A stretch of DNA of 64,000 nt from CAZSRX01 sp964609675 [NCBI: uncultured Bacteroidota bacterium] (GCA_964609675.1 CAZSRX010000016.1:1-64000); one strand, 5' to 3'. Counted from the first letter of the stretch, positions 51,789-61,651 are shown. Notes: generated from the sequence alone by a model not told the origin. Made by a program: numbers and translations.

Positions 51789-53177
51789 ATGAATCACGGA
51801 TCAGGCTCCACCGGATACGACCTGTTTAAGAACCGAAAGATTGCGGTTATCGGCGCCGCTAAAAGCGGACTGGCGGTTGTTCGCTTATTGAAAAACCATG
51901 ATGCGGTGGTATTCGTCAGCGAAAAAGAGAAGGCCGAAAAGCGGATGGCGGAACACGAACAGCTACGCGCGTGGCATGTCGAATGTGAATTCGGTCAGCA
52001 TAGCGAACGGATTCTGGAATCCGATTTTATCGTGATCAGTCCCGGCGTGCCCGGGAATATTCCCGTTCTACGGCAGGCCCGGCAGGCCAACATTCCGGTT
52101 TACAGCGAACTCGAAGTCGCTTCGTGGCTCCTTCGTTCGCCGATGATTGCCATCACCGGAAGTAACGGTAAGACCACCACCACGACGCTGACCGGTAAAA
52201 TATTTGAAGCGGCCGGCCGGCCGGTCATAGTGGCGGGAAATGTCGGTACGCCGCTGTCGGCATTTGCCGAAAACAGCGCGCCGGATGGGGTCGCCGTCAT
52301 CGAAGTGAGCAGTTTTCAGGCCGAGGGTTTTCTGCACTTCCGGCCGAAGATAGGCGTTCTGCTGAACCTGTCGCCGGACCACATGGATCGGTATGTTTCG
52401 GTGGAAGAATATTATGCCGCAAAAAAACGCGTTTTTGAGAACCAGCGCAGCGACGATTACCTGGTTTACAACGATGACGACGAAGAAGTCAAACGATGGA
52501 CCGAGTCCATCCGCGCGCGAAAAATTCCTTTCAGTGTCCGGAACACTCTGGCATTCGGCGCGTTTATCCGGGACAACCGGATTCTATACAAGGTCAACGA
52601 TACCGAAGTGGATGTGCTGGCGACCGACGAACTGGGCATCCGGGGAAAGCATAATGTTTACAACGCGCTGGCCGCGGTTTTATGCGCTTCGCTCATGCAG
52701 GTGCCGCCGGATGTTATAAGAAAAGTCTTGCGCGATTTTAAAGGCGTCGAGCATCGTCTGGAACTGGTTGCGGAGATTAACGGCGTAAAATATTATAACG
52801 ACTCCAAAGCCACCAATGTGGATTCCGCTTATTACGCGCTGGATAGCTTTACCGGGAAAAAAATATGGTGGATTGCCGGCGGCAAACATAAAGGATCGCC
52901 TTATACGCCGCTACGGGAACTGGTCCGTAAAAATGTCCGCGGAATGCTGCTGATCGGCCAGGCCGCTTCCATCATCGAAAGCGACCTCAGCGGATGCGCG
53001 CCGGTAATACAGGCTGAGACTCTGGACAACGCCGTACGACTGGCCTTCGGGCAAGCGGCCCCCGGCGATGTGGTGCTCCTGTCGCCGGCCTGTTCCAGCT
53101 ACGACCAGTTTAACAATTACGAAGAACGCGGCCGCCGCTTCAAAGAAGCCGTTCACAATCTAAAAAATAACTTGTAA
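51789..53177 (+). CDS. murD: UDP-MurNAc-L-alanine:D-glutamate ligase MurD
   Basis: Adds D-glutamate to UDP-MurNAc-L-Ala. The 462 residues begin with the Rossmann-like IAVIGAAKSGLAVVRLL, followed by SPGVPGN, the ATP loop TGSNGKTTTT at 123-132, EVSSFQAE, LNLSPDHMDRY and the C-terminal NDSKATNVDS and IAGGKHKG, all diagnostic for MurD. The ATG at 51789 lies two bases after the mraY stop; readings from 51747 lie within mraY. A clear ribosome binding site is absent, which suggests coupling with mraY. Confidence 0.96.
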   Translation: MNHGSGSTGYDLFKNRKIAVIGAAKSGLAVVRLLKNHDAVVFVSEKEKAEKRMAEHEQLRAWHVECEFGQHSERILESDFIVISPGVPGNIPVLRQARQANIPVYSELEVASWLLRSPMIAITGSNGKTTTTTLTGKIFEAAGRPVIVAGNVGTPLSAFAENSAPDGVAVIEVSSFQAEGFLHFRPKIGVLLNLSPDHMDRYVSVEEYYAAKKRVFENQRSDDYLVYNDDDEEVKRWTESIRARKIPFSVRNTLAFGAFIRDNRILYKVNDTEVDVLATDELGIRGKHNVYNALAAVLCASLMQVPPDVIRKVLRDFKGVEHRLELVAEINGVKYYNDSKATNVDSAYYALDSFTGKKIWWIAGGKHKGSPYTPLRELVRKNVRGMLLIGQAASIIESDLSGCAPVIQAETLDNAVRLAFGQAAPGDVVLLSPACSSYDQFNNYEERGRRFKEAVHNLKNNL

Positions 53178-53192
53178 CCCTATTGAAACACC

Positions 53193-54488
53193 ATGACAGA
53201 ACAAACAATAAAACCGGCTCAATCCATAGATAAAATATTGCTGATGGTGGTACTGATTCTGATGACGTTTGGCATTGTCATGATATTCAGCGCCAGCCAG
53301 GTTATTGCAGAGAGGAAATTCGATAACACGTTCCATTTTCTGCTGCAGCAATTGCTGCGCGTCTGTCTGGGCTTCCTGATACTGGTGGTAGCGGCCAAAT
53401 ACGATTATCATAATTATATGAATAAAACGATGCTGTTCATGCTGATCGCTTTTATTCTGCTGATTGTGGTGCTGGGACTGGAGCGGGTTAAAGGGGCTTC
53501 GCGATGGCTCTCCATCGGCGGCTTCGGCATCCAGCCTTCTGAAATCGCCAAGCTGGGTCTGATTTTTTATCTGGCTGCATACCTGAACAACAAGGGTGAC
53601 CGGATTCGCGATTTTCAGAACGGCCTGCTGCCGCCCTTGCTGATAGCGGGCGTCTTTGCGTTCATGATCATCCTGCAGCCCAATTTCAGTACGGCGGTGG
53701 TCCTGATGATGATGGTTCTCGCTGTATTATTCATCGGAGGCATGCGGATGAAGCATCTGCTCCTGCTGCTGGGTTCGCTGATACCGTTGGCGGGGATTCT
53801 TGCCGTCGTGAGTCCCTACCGCTTTGCGCGTCTCTATACGTTTATGCATCCGGAATCGGATGCGCAGGGGATGGGCTATCAGATTAAACAATCGTTGATT
53901 AGTTTCGGCAACGGCGGCCTTTTCGGCGTCGGTCTCGGGGAAGGCAAACAGAAAATGCTTTTTCTGCCGGAACCGTTTACGGATTTTATTTATTCCATCA
54001 TCGGCGAGGAACTGGGATTCATCGGGGCGGTAGCCGTGCTGGCGCTGTTTGTTGTGTTTCTGTTCCGCGCCGTCAAAATCGCCCGAACCGCGCCGGACCT
54101 TTACGGTTTTTATCTGGCCGCCGGCATTATCATCAGCATCGCGCTGTACGTGGTAATCAATGCCGGCGTAGCGGTCGGGATTTTTCCGACCACCGGACTG
54201 CCGATGCCGTTTATCAGTTATGGCGGCACCTCGCTGTTGTTTACGTGTTTCATGATCGGCGTCCTGCTGAACATATCCAAACAAAGCGTGTCCAAAGAAG
54301 AAGCGCTCAAGGTTATCATGCCCGAAGGCGACAACGGCGAACGTCTGAGCGAGAATTTTAATGTGTATATGAATGCCGATGAAAATCCGGCCGGTAAAGC
54401 ATACAAAAAAACCGGTACGGTGCCGCCGCAATCGGCAAAGAACAAAAAATCGATACCCAGCATAGTGGGTATGGATTTTTCCGATTAA
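53193..54488 (+). CDS. ftsW: Septal peptidoglycan glycosyltransferase FtsW
   Basis: FtsW is a SEDS-family polymerase that works with FtsI. The 431 residues contain about ten hydrophobic helices and the SEDS signatures GFGIQPSEIAKLGLI, QPNFSTAVVLMMM, GYQIKQSLISFGNGGLFGVGLG and FPTTGLPMPFISYGGTSLL. A hydrophilic cytoplasmic tail of about 60 residues follows the last helix. Placement between murD and murG and pairing with ftsI favour FtsW over RodA. Its stop is one base before the murG start. Confidence 0.96.
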   Translation: MTEQTIKPAQSIDKILLMVVLILMTFGIVMIFSASQVIAERKFDNTFHFLLQQLLRVCLGFLILVVAAKYDYHNYMNKTMLFMLIAFILLIVVLGLERVKGASRWLSIGGFGIQPSEIAKLGLIFYLAAYLNNKGDRIRDFQNGLLPPLLIAGVFAFMIILQPNFSTAVVLMMMVLAVLFIGGMRMKHLLLLLGSLIPLAGILAVVSPYRFARLYTFMHPESDAQGMGYQIKQSLISFGNGGLFGVGLGEGKQKMLFLPEPFTDFIYSIIGEELGFIGAVAVLALFVVFLFRAVKIARTAPDLYGFYLAAGIIISIALYVVINAGVAVGIFPTTGLPMPFISYGGTSLLFTCFMIGVLLNISKQSVSKEEALKVIMPEGDNGERLSENFNVYMNADENPAGKAYKKTGTVPPQSAKNKKSIPSIVGMDFSD

Positions 54489-54489
54489 T

Positions 54490-55608
54490 ATGAAACCTTT
54501 ACGCTTTGTCATAGCCGCCGGAGGTACCGGCGGACACATTTATCCCGCGCTGGCCATCGGCGAGGCCTTGCGATTGCGTCATCCCGAATGCCGGATTTTA
54601 TACGTCGGTACTAACCGGGGGCTGGAAAAGAAAGTAATACCGGCCGGAGGATTCGAACTGAAAACGATTGTCATGAGCGGTATCGTGCGGAGCTGGGCGC
54701 CGATGGATATTCTTAAAAATTTAATCGCGCCGTTTAAAGCGCTTATCGGTTTTTTACAGTCCTTGTGGATTGTGATTCGGTTCCGGCCGGACGCCGTAAT
54801 CGGTTGCGGGGGTTACGTAACCGGTCCGGTAGTGCTGATTGCGCACTGGTTTGGGAAACCTACGATTCTGCAGGAACAGAATTCCAGGCCGGGCCGTACA
54901 ACCGTGGCGTTATCGCGATGGGTGGATCAAGTGCATATCGCTTACGAAGAAGCCGGTGCGTTTATCCGGAGAAAACCTATCGTCCATGTGAGCGGCAATC
55001 CCTTACGGCAGGGACTGCTCCGGATACCCAGAGAGGAAGCCTGCGCGCGATGGAAGCTGGATGTGGCGATGCCGGTTTTGCTGATTCTCGGAGGCAGTCT
55101 GGGCGCGCGGTCGATCAATCTGGCTATGATAGATATTTATCAGGAACTGATGGCGGCAACACGCGTCCAAATAATCTGGCAGTGCGGTTCTGCGGATTAT
55201 AATATGCTGGAAGCCAAAATAAAGGATCATACGGAAGGCCTGCGCCTTTTTCCTTTTATCGACGATATGTCCGCGGCCTATTCCTGCGCCGATCTCGTTC
55301 TTTGCCGCGCTGGCGCGATGACCCTGTCCGAACTCACGTGGATGGGCGCGCCCGCCGTGCTGGTGCCGTATCCGTATGCGGCCGATAATCATCAGGAATA
55401 TAACGCGCAATCGCTGGTCCGGCGAGGCGCCGCGGTTATGCTGCTAAATCATGAACTGCAGACTAAACTGAAATATGTTCTGACGGATTTACTGAACCGG
55501 CCTGAACAGCTTAAAAATATGGCGGCGAATAGTTCGCAACTCCGGCAGCCCGACGCGGCCCGGCGCATGGCCGACAGCATCCTGAACCTTGTCAGAAGGA
55601 GCCACTGA
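54490..55608 (+). CDS. murG: Lipid II synthase MurG (N-acetylglucosaminyltransferase)
   Basis: Adds GlcNAc from UDP-GlcNAc to lipid I at the cytoplasmic membrane face. The 372-residue GT28 protein starts FVIAAGGTGGHIYPALAIGEAL, has GCGGYVTGPVVLIAHW and QEQNSRPGRTT in the acceptor domain, and GGSLGARSIN, LCRAGAMTLSEL and VPYPYAADNHQEYNA in the donor-binding domain. Length is standard. It starts one base after the ftsW stop, implying translational coupling. Confidence 0.97.
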   Translation: MKPLRFVIAAGGTGGHIYPALAIGEALRLRHPECRILYVGTNRGLEKKVIPAGGFELKTIVMSGIVRSWAPMDILKNLIAPFKALIGFLQSLWIVIRFRPDAVIGCGGYVTGPVVLIAHWFGKPTILQEQNSRPGRTTVALSRWVDQVHIAYEEAGAFIRRKPIVHVSGNPLRQGLLRIPREEACARWKLDVAMPVLLILGGSLGARSINLAMIDIYQELMAATRVQIIWQCGSADYNMLEAKIKDHTEGLRLFPFIDDMSAAYSCADLVLCRAGAMTLSELTWMGAPAVLVPYPYAADNHQEYNAQSLVRRGAAVMLLNHELQTKLKYVLTDLLNRPEQLKNMAANSSQLRQPDAARRMADSILNLVRRSH

Positions 55609-55615
55609 TTTTTTT

Positions 55616-56998
55616 ATGAAGCAAACGATACGGCACATACATTTTATAGGTATCGGCGGCATCGGCATGAGCGCGCTCGCGGAAATCCTGCACCGGAAAG
55701 GTTATGCGGTCAGCGGTTCCGATCAGGCGCGGAGTGCGGTCACCGCGCATCTCGCGGAAAAAGGGATTACGGTGTTTGAGGGACACCGCAGCGAACAGGT
55801 GCGCGGCGAACTCGTGGTGTACAGCTCGGCTATCGACGTTTCCAATCCGGAGCTGGCGGAAGCCCGCCGGCGGAATATCCCGTGCATCAAGCGGGCCGAA
55901 CTGCTGGGAGAACTGCTGCGGAACCGAAAAGGCATCTGTGTCGCCGGCACGCATGGCAAAACCACCACGTCGGCAATGATCGGTACGATGCTTATTCACG
56001 CGGGCTTTGATCCCACGCTGTTCATCGGCGGTATCGTTAAGGCAATCCAATCCAACACACGGTTGGGCGACAGCGAATGGATCGTAGCGGAGGCCGATGA
56101 GTTTGACCGCTCTTTTCTGCAGATGCATTCGTTTATCAGCGTGATCAACAACATTGAAGCCGACCATCTCGATTGTTATCGGGATTTAGAAGATTTGCGG
56201 CAGTCTTTCACGCAGTTTGCCAATATGACCTCGCTCTTCGGCTCCGTGGTTATCAACGTGGATGATCCGGGCGCGGCAGGGATTTTGCCCTCTGTGGTAC
56301 GGAAAAAGATTACGCTGGGTATTCGTAAACCGGCTATGCTGACGGCCGGCGCTATACATACCGGAAACGGAAAGACATCTTTTTCGGTAATGGATAATCA
56401 CAATCAACTGGGCCAGATCCAACTTGTAATACCGGGCATGCATAATGTTTATAATGCTCTGGCGGCCGTTGCGGTAGGGCTCGAACTGGAAATTCCGTTT
56501 GAAACCATCCGGCAGTCCCTGTCGGTCTTTGAAGGCGCGGCCCGCCGTTTCGACATCATCGGAACACCGGGCGATATTACGGTGATCGACGATTACGCGC
56601 ATCATCCTTCAGAGATCCGCGCGACGCTGCGCTCGGCGAAAGAACGATACCCGCAGAACCGTATCATTGCGGTCTTTCAGCCCCACCTGTACTCCCGGAC
56701 GCGCGATTTTCTGGATGATTTTGCGCAGGCCTTTCAGACGGCCGACCGGGTCATCCTGACCGATATCTATGCCGCGCGTGAAAAGCCGATTCCGGGGTTG
56801 GATCTGATACAAATTCTTAACGATAAACTTACTGCCGCGCATCCGCATGCGGAACTGATAAAAAATCAGCAACAGATACCGCCGGCGCTCTGGTCCCTCT
56901 GCCGACCCGGCGATGTGGTGATTTTTCTCGGTGCGGGCGATATCACGCAGACGGCTAAGCAGTTCGCCGAATTTCACAACAAGAAAGCATCGAAATGA
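55616..56998 (+). CDS. murC: UDP-MurNAc:L-alanine ligase MurC
   Basis: Adds L-alanine to UDP-MurNAc, the first amino-acid step. The 460 residues show the Rossmann loop GIGGIGMSA at 12-20, SGSDQ, the ATP loop GTHGKTTTSA at 111-120, EADEFDRSF, NIEADHLDCY and DDYAHHPSEI. The ATG at 55616 is chosen; AAGGAG lies 14 bases before it, a long spacing that includes seven T residues. A TTG at 55589 lies inside murG and would add an unrelated N terminus. Its stop overlaps the murB start by four bases. Confidence 0.96.
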   Translation: MKQTIRHIHFIGIGGIGMSALAEILHRKGYAVSGSDQARSAVTAHLAEKGITVFEGHRSEQVRGELVVYSSAIDVSNPELAEARRRNIPCIKRAELLGELLRNRKGICVAGTHGKTTTSAMIGTMLIHAGFDPTLFIGGIVKAIQSNTRLGDSEWIVAEADEFDRSFLQMHSFISVINNIEADHLDCYRDLEDLRQSFTQFANMTSLFGSVVINVDDPGAAGILPSVVRKKITLGIRKPAMLTAGAIHTGNGKTSFSVMDNHNQLGQIQLVIPGMHNVYNALAAVAVGLELEIPFETIRQSLSVFEGAARRFDIIGTPGDITVIDDYAHHPSEIRATLRSAKERYPQNRIIAVFQPHLYSRTRDFLDDFAQAFQTADRVILTDIYAAREKPIPGLDLIQILNDKLTAAHPHAELIKNQQQIPPALWSLCRPGDVVIFLGAGDITQTAKQFAEFHNKKASK

Positions 56999-57921
56999 AC
57001 GAAATCCGAAAAGTTTTTTCTGGAATCCTGATGCCCGATGAACCGATGGCCAGGCACACCTGGTACCGTATCGGCGGACCGGCCGATTGGTACTGCGTTC
57101 CGGATACGGTGGAGGATCTGAAAACGCTCGTGCAATACTGCAGCACATCGAAAACACCTTATTGGGTAGTTGGTAAAGGCACAAATGTGCTAATCAGCGA
57201 TGACGGCATCCGCGGAGCGGTAATCGATCTGTCGGCCGCCTGTCAGTTCGTGGAATTCGCCGGAAAATCGGTTACAGTCGGCGCGGCCTATCAGGTGCCG
57301 AAGCTGGTTATGGAGTGTGAAAAACGCGCACTGGGCGGCCTGGAATTATTTGCCGGAATTCCCGGCAGTGTCGGCGGCGCGTTGAAGATGAACGCCGGCT
57401 GCAACGGACGCGAGATTTATGAATATGTCAAAATCGTCAATTATTTAGAGCCGTCCGGCATGCGTGTTGTTGCGAAAAAGGACATGGCCTACACTTACCG
57501 GCATGTGCCGCTTTTTGACGATCCGCTGAAAATCATTGTTTCGGCGGAGCTGACGCTGGAGCCGGAAGACCCCGCGGTACTTGTTGAACGGCGGAAAACC
57601 TCACTGGAAAAACGCCAGCAAACGCAGCCGATCAGCCAGCCGTGCTGCGGCAGTGTTTTCAAAAACCCGAAAGATAATCACGCCGGGCGCCTGATTGAAC
57701 AGAGCGGCCTGAAAGGATATCGCGTGGGCGGCGCAGCGGTTTCCGAAAAACACGCCAATTTTATTGTTAACGAAGGCGCGGCTACCGCAGCCGATGTCCT
57801 GCACATTATTCAGCATATACAACAAACGGTACACAGACAATATAATATATGGCTGGAACCCGAAGTCAAATTAATTGGCTTTCCGGATCCGGTCCTGCAA
57901 CGCGTGTTGAAGTATGATTAG
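56995..57921 (+). CDS. murB: UDP-N-acetylenolpyruvoylglucosamine reductase MurB
   Basis: Flavoprotein that reduces UDP-GlcNAc-enolpyruvate to UDP-MurNAc. The 308 residues contain HTWYRIGGPADWYC, VGKGTNVLISDDGIRG for FAD binding, LELFAGIPGSVGGALKMNAG, the catalytic serine region CGSVFKNP, and the C-terminal GAAVSEKHANFIVN. The overall length and ending fit the shorter, type II form of the family. The ATG overlaps the murC stop (ATGA), and its own stop lies within the first codons of ftsQ, so murC-murB-ftsQ are tightly coupled. No ddl gene is inserted here. Confidence 0.96.
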   Translation: MNEIRKVFSGILMPDEPMARHTWYRIGGPADWYCVPDTVEDLKTLVQYCSTSKTPYWVVGKGTNVLISDDGIRGAVIDLSAACQFVEFAGKSVTVGAAYQVPKLVMECEKRALGGLELFAGIPGSVGGALKMNAGCNGREIYEYVKIVNYLEPSGMRVVAKKDMAYTYRHVPLFDDPLKIIVSAELTLEPEDPAVLVERRKTSLEKRQQTQPISQPCCGSVFKNPKDNHAGRLIEQSGLKGYRVGGAAVSEKHANFIVNEGAATAADVLHIIQHIQQTVHRQYNIWLEPEVKLIGFPDPVLQRVLKYD

Positions 57922-59038
57922 AAAAAAACGCACACAAAGCCAGGTCGATTTGTTTGCCGACGAACTGATGGAACTGGAATCGGAGGTTCATAAAGAATCC
58001 CGTTCTATGACGCGAACTCCGTCACGGGTGTCCGCCACGAGTTCGAGCGCGGTCGCGGATTACCGTAAAACCGCTTCGGTCGATGTGGTGAACCACGAGG
58101 ACAGCGGCGAGCTGTTTGAGCAGGCAACGGAAGAAATAACCTTGCCCGAAACCGATGAAACGCCGGTTCCTCAAACGGCCTCGAAGAAAGACGGGGACAG
58201 CAGGGATTTCATCATTAACCGCGATTTTGCCGACGGTTTCTATGTCCGTGAAACGCCGCCGGATAATGAGCAAACATCCCTTACCGGCCGTACCCATCGG
58301 ACGCTCATGCGGCGCCGGTTGATGAAACTGTTGCTGTTGGTTTTTCTGATTATGATCCTGCTGACGGTTCTCAATTGGAAAGAATGGGTTACTGAGTCCT
58401 CGCTGTTTACGCTTAAAAACATTGTCGTTACCAATACCATTCTCGCCACCCGTGAAGAAGTCCTGCAATCGGCCGGCCTGGAAAAAAACGCGCGGCTCGG
58501 AACCATCAACCTGGAGGCCGTGGCGGAGCGCGTGAAAAAAAATCCGCTTTTCCGGAATGTCACCGTGAGCCGCAACTACCCTTCGACCGTGGTAATCACG
58601 GTCGAAGAACGCCGTCCGCTCAGCTTCCTGATTGGTCAGGACATTTACGCCATGGATGAAGAAGGCGTGATTCTGCCGAAGCTTAAACCGATCCGCCAGT
58701 ACAACCTGCCGGTGATTACGGGTATCCGTACCGCGGTGAAACCGGGGCTGCGAGCCCAGTCAAACGAATTGAAAGCGATATTACAATTTCTCAAAATGGC
58801 GAAGGATCGCACACCGGCTCTGTATTTTGAAATCTCGGAAATAAACCGCCAGAAAGACCGGACCGTGCTGTACCTGAATACCCTGCCGGTGGCGTTGGTG
58901 GCGGACATGAATTATCCGGCCAGAACTCTGCTCTATATGGAGCTGGTGCAGCAGGCGCTCAAAGACGGCGCGCGGCTCCGCGATCTCCGGGAAGTGGATC
59001 TGCGTTACGACGGCCAGTTGGTATTAAGGAAAAAATAG
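57914..59038 (+). CDS. ftsQ: FtsQ/DivIB-like cell division protein
   Basis: A 374-residue bitopic protein. A long acidic and serine/threonine-rich cytoplasmic part (about 1-135) precedes one transmembrane helix (about 136-154, LMKLLLLVFLIMILLTVL). The POTRA domain follows (about 160-230: FTLKNIVVTNTILATREEVLQSAG, NPLFRNVTVSRNYPSTVVITVEER). The FtsQ beta domain covers about 235-370. FtsQ links early and late divisome proteins and binds FtsL/FtsB. The cytoplasmic region is several times longer than in E. coli (about 25 residues). It overlaps murB by eight bases and lies 22 bases before ftsA. Confidence 0.9.
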   Translation: MIRKKRTQSQVDLFADELMELESEVHKESRSMTRTPSRVSATSSSAVADYRKTASVDVVNHEDSGELFEQATEEITLPETDETPVPQTASKKDGDSRDFIINRDFADGFYVRETPPDNEQTSLTGRTHRTLMRRRLMKLLLLVFLIMILLTVLNWKEWVTESSLFTLKNIVVTNTILATREEVLQSAGLEKNARLGTINLEAVAERVKKNPLFRNVTVSRNYPSTVVITVEERRPLSFLIGQDIYAMDEEGVILPKLKPIRQYNLPVITGIRTAVKPGLRAQSNELKAILQFLKMAKDRTPALYFEISEINRQKDRTVLYLNTLPVALVADMNYPARTLLYMELVQQALKDGARLRDLREVDLRYDGQLVLRKK

Positions 59039-59060
59039 ATAAATCAAATACAGGTGTAAT

Positions 59061-60365
59061 ATGTCGGGTAGCATAGTTGTCGGGTTGGATATCGGTACCA
59101 CCAAGATTGCCGCCATCATTGCCGAAGTGAGCGGGCGGGATGTAAAGATCCTTGGGGTCGGCAAATATCCGTCCGTTGGTCTCAAACGCGGCATGGTGGT
59201 CAATATTGACCAGACCGTGGAATCCATTAAAAAAGCGATGCAGCAGGCGGAATTGATGGCCGGCGTACAAGCAGAATCTGTGTACGTGGGCATCGCCGGC
59301 GATCATGTCCGCGGCATCAACAGCCATGCGGTTGTGGCGGTAGGCCGCCAGGATCACGAAATCACCGAGGATGATGTCCGTCGGGTGATTGACGCCGCAA
59401 AAGCCGTAACGATGCCGATGGATCGCGAGATTATTCATGTCATTCCGCAGGAGTTTATCGTGGACAACCAGGAAGGCATACGCAATCCCATCGGTTTGAC
59501 CGGCACGCGGCTGGAAGTGGAGGCGCATGTGGTGACCGGCGCAGTGGCCTCGGCGCAGAACACCTGCCGCTGCGTGCAGCGCGCGGGTTTCCGTGTAAAA
59601 GACCTCGTCCTGCAGCCCCTGGCCTCGAGTTATGCCGTACTGGAACGCGAGGAACAGGAACTGGGTGTGGCGCTCGTCGATATCGGCGGCGGTACCACCG
59701 ACATCGCCGTATTCTTCGACGGCAGCATCCGCTCCACGGACATGATTGGTCTCGCCGGACAGGTCGTAACCAATGATGTCTCAATCTGCCTGAAAACCGC
59801 CAACGAACGCGCCGAAGAGATTAAGACCAAACACGGATGCGCCTTTGCGCAACTGGTCGCGGAAGAGGATATTATCAGCATACCGATGGTTGGCGGTCGT
59901 CAACCGCGGGAAATTTCCAGGAAGTATCTGGCCAAAATCATTGAAGCGCGCATGACCGAAATCTTCAACCTCGTGCAGTTTAACCTGACCGAGAATAAAC
60001 TGATCAGCGTTATGAACGCCGGTTTAGTGCTGACCGGAGGTGGTTCGCTGCTGCCGGGCACCGAGGAACTTGCGGCGGAAATATTCAAAATGCCGGTTCG
60101 CACCGGCATCCCGAGCGGACTCGGCGGTCTGATGGGCGAGGCCAGCAGCCCCGTGTTTGCCACCAGCGTCGGGCTCATTCACTACGGTTATCAGAAAGAC
60201 CGGCTTAAACATCAGGACGATTATCAGGATGACGATACGTATGATAACGGCGAGGAAGAGGCCGGTCCGGAAATCACCGACGACCAGGGTGTGCCGCGCC
60301 GTGAGGGCAAACTGTACGATAAAATTCTGGATAACCTGAAGAAATTTGCGAAGGAATTTTTTTAA
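59061..60365 (+). CDS. ftsA: Cell division protein FtsA
   Basis: An actin-like ATPase that anchors FtsZ filaments to the membrane. The 434 residues begin with the phosphate-1 loop VVGLDIGTTKIAAII, and contain the SHS2 (1C) domain, EREEQELGVALVDIGGGTTDIAVF (phosphate 2), GCAFAQLV and the adenosine motif GLVLTGGGSLLPG. An acidic linker (about 385-412) leads to a C-terminal amphipathic helix (YDKILDNLKKFAKEFF), the expected membrane-targeting sequence. It lies 26 bases before ftsZ. Confidence 0.97.
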   Translation: MSGSIVVGLDIGTTKIAAIIAEVSGRDVKILGVGKYPSVGLKRGMVVNIDQTVESIKKAMQQAELMAGVQAESVYVGIAGDHVRGINSHAVVAVGRQDHEITEDDVRRVIDAAKAVTMPMDREIIHVIPQEFIVDNQEGIRNPIGLTGTRLEVEAHVVTGAVASAQNTCRCVQRAGFRVKDLVLQPLASSYAVLEREEQELGVALVDIGGGTTDIAVFFDGSIRSTDMIGLAGQVVTNDVSICLKTANERAEEIKTKHGCAFAQLVAEEDIISIPMVGGRQPREISRKYLAKIIEARMTEIFNLVQFNLTENKLISVMNAGLVLTGGGSLLPGTEELAAEIFKMPVRTGIPSGLGGLMGEASSPVFATSVGLIHYGYQKDRLKHQDDYQDDDTYDNGEEEAGPEITDDQGVPRREGKLYDKILDNLKKFAKEFF

Positions 60366-60391
60366 TAGAAACTTATAACGGGAGTACGACC

Positions 60392-61630
60392 ATGATTACT
60401 TTAGACGATGTACGGGAATACGGCGCGAAAATGCGTATTGTGGGCGTCGGTGGCGGCGGTTGCAACGCGGTCAACGGCATGATCACCCAAAACCTCGCCG
60501 GCGTGGATTTTATAGCCATTAATACCGACCTGCAGGTGCTGGAAGCCAACAAAGCGTCGCACAAGATTCAGATCGGTAAGAATCTCACCAAGGGCCTCGG
60601 AGCCGGCGCCAATCCTGAAATCGGCAAGCGCGCCGCGGAAGAGGATCTGGACGATATCAAACGCCATCTTGACGGTTCCGATCTCGTATTTATCACCGGC
60701 GGCATGGGCGGCGGCACAGGTACCGGCGCCGCTCCGGTCATCGCCGAAACCGCGAAAAGTCTCGGTGCGCTGACGATCGGCATTGTGACCAAACCGTTCG
60801 GGTTTGAGCGGGAAAAACGTATGGCGCAGGCCGTCAAAGGCATCGAGGAACTGCGACGCCATGTGGATACCCTCATCGTCATTCCCAATGAAAAACTCCT
60901 CACCGTTCTCCCGAAAAATACGACGCTGATGCAGGCATTCAAAACCGCCGATGATATTCTCTACCGCGCGACCAAAGGCATCTCCGATTTAATCACGAAC
61001 ACCGGTTATATCAATGTGGATTTTGCCGATATTAAGAAAGTCATGAGCAATGCCGGCGACGCGATTATGGGCATGGGTATCGGCACCGGCGCCAACCGCG
61101 GCGAGGAAGCCGTCCGGCAAGCCATCAGCAGTCCGTTGCTGGAGGAAACGAACATCGAAGGCGCCTCCGGCATCCTGCTGAACTTCACCTGCCCGATGGA
61201 CGTTACCATGGAAGAAGTGGAACTCATATCCGGACTCATCACCAAGGTTGCCGGGCGCGATGCCGACGTGATCTGGGGCTACGTGGTGGACGAGAACCTG
61301 CAGAACGAGATTCATGTCACTGTCATCGCCGCGGGCCTTAACCGGCGCTCCAATCAAAAGGCAACGGACAATGAAACCGCGCCGACGGGTATGGCTTTTA
61401 TGAAAAAGAACAGCAGCGGCGGTTACGAATACTTCGACCACCTCCATGCGATTCGAATGAACCAGTACCGCGATCTGGAAACACCCGCCATCAAACGCAC
61501 CGAGTCGGATATCGCCGCGGAATCTGAGAACGCGTTGATAGATACTCCGGTGCTGCAGCAAACCGGAACCGACGGCAACCTCACGGACAGCAACATTCCG
61601 ACATTTCTGAGGAATCATCTGAAACGTTAG
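60392..61630 (+). CDS. ftsZ: Cell division GTPase FtsZ
   Basis: The tubulin-like protein that forms the division ring. The 412 residues have IVGVGGGGCNAVNGMI at the nucleotide site, the tubulin signature GGGTGTG at 106-112, PFGFEREKRM, and the T7-loop N-x-D-x-x-D at 208-213 needed for GTP hydrolysis. A variable linker of about 80 residues ends in the conserved peptide IPTFLRNHLKR (402-412), which binds FtsA and other partners. AACGGGAG-like sequence precedes the ATG. It closes the dcw cluster, followed by a strong terminator. Confidence 0.98.
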   Translation: MITLDDVREYGAKMRIVGVGGGGCNAVNGMITQNLAGVDFIAINTDLQVLEANKASHKIQIGKNLTKGLGAGANPEIGKRAAEEDLDDIKRHLDGSDLVFITGGMGGGTGTGAAPVIAETAKSLGALTIGIVTKPFGFEREKRMAQAVKGIEELRRHVDTLIVIPNEKLLTVLPKNTTLMQAFKTADDILYRATKGISDLITNTGYINVDFADIKKVMSNAGDAIMGMGIGTGANRGEEAVRQAISSPLLEETNIEGASGILLNFTCPMDVTMEEVELISGLITKVAGRDADVIWGYVVDENLQNEIHVTVIAAGLNRRSNQKATDNETAPTGMAFMKKNSSGGYEYFDHLHAIRMNQYRDLETPAIKRTESDIAAESENALIDTPVLQQTGTDGNLTDSNIPTFLRNHLKR

Positions 61631-61651
61631 AGCCTGGCGGCAAAAAAGGAA

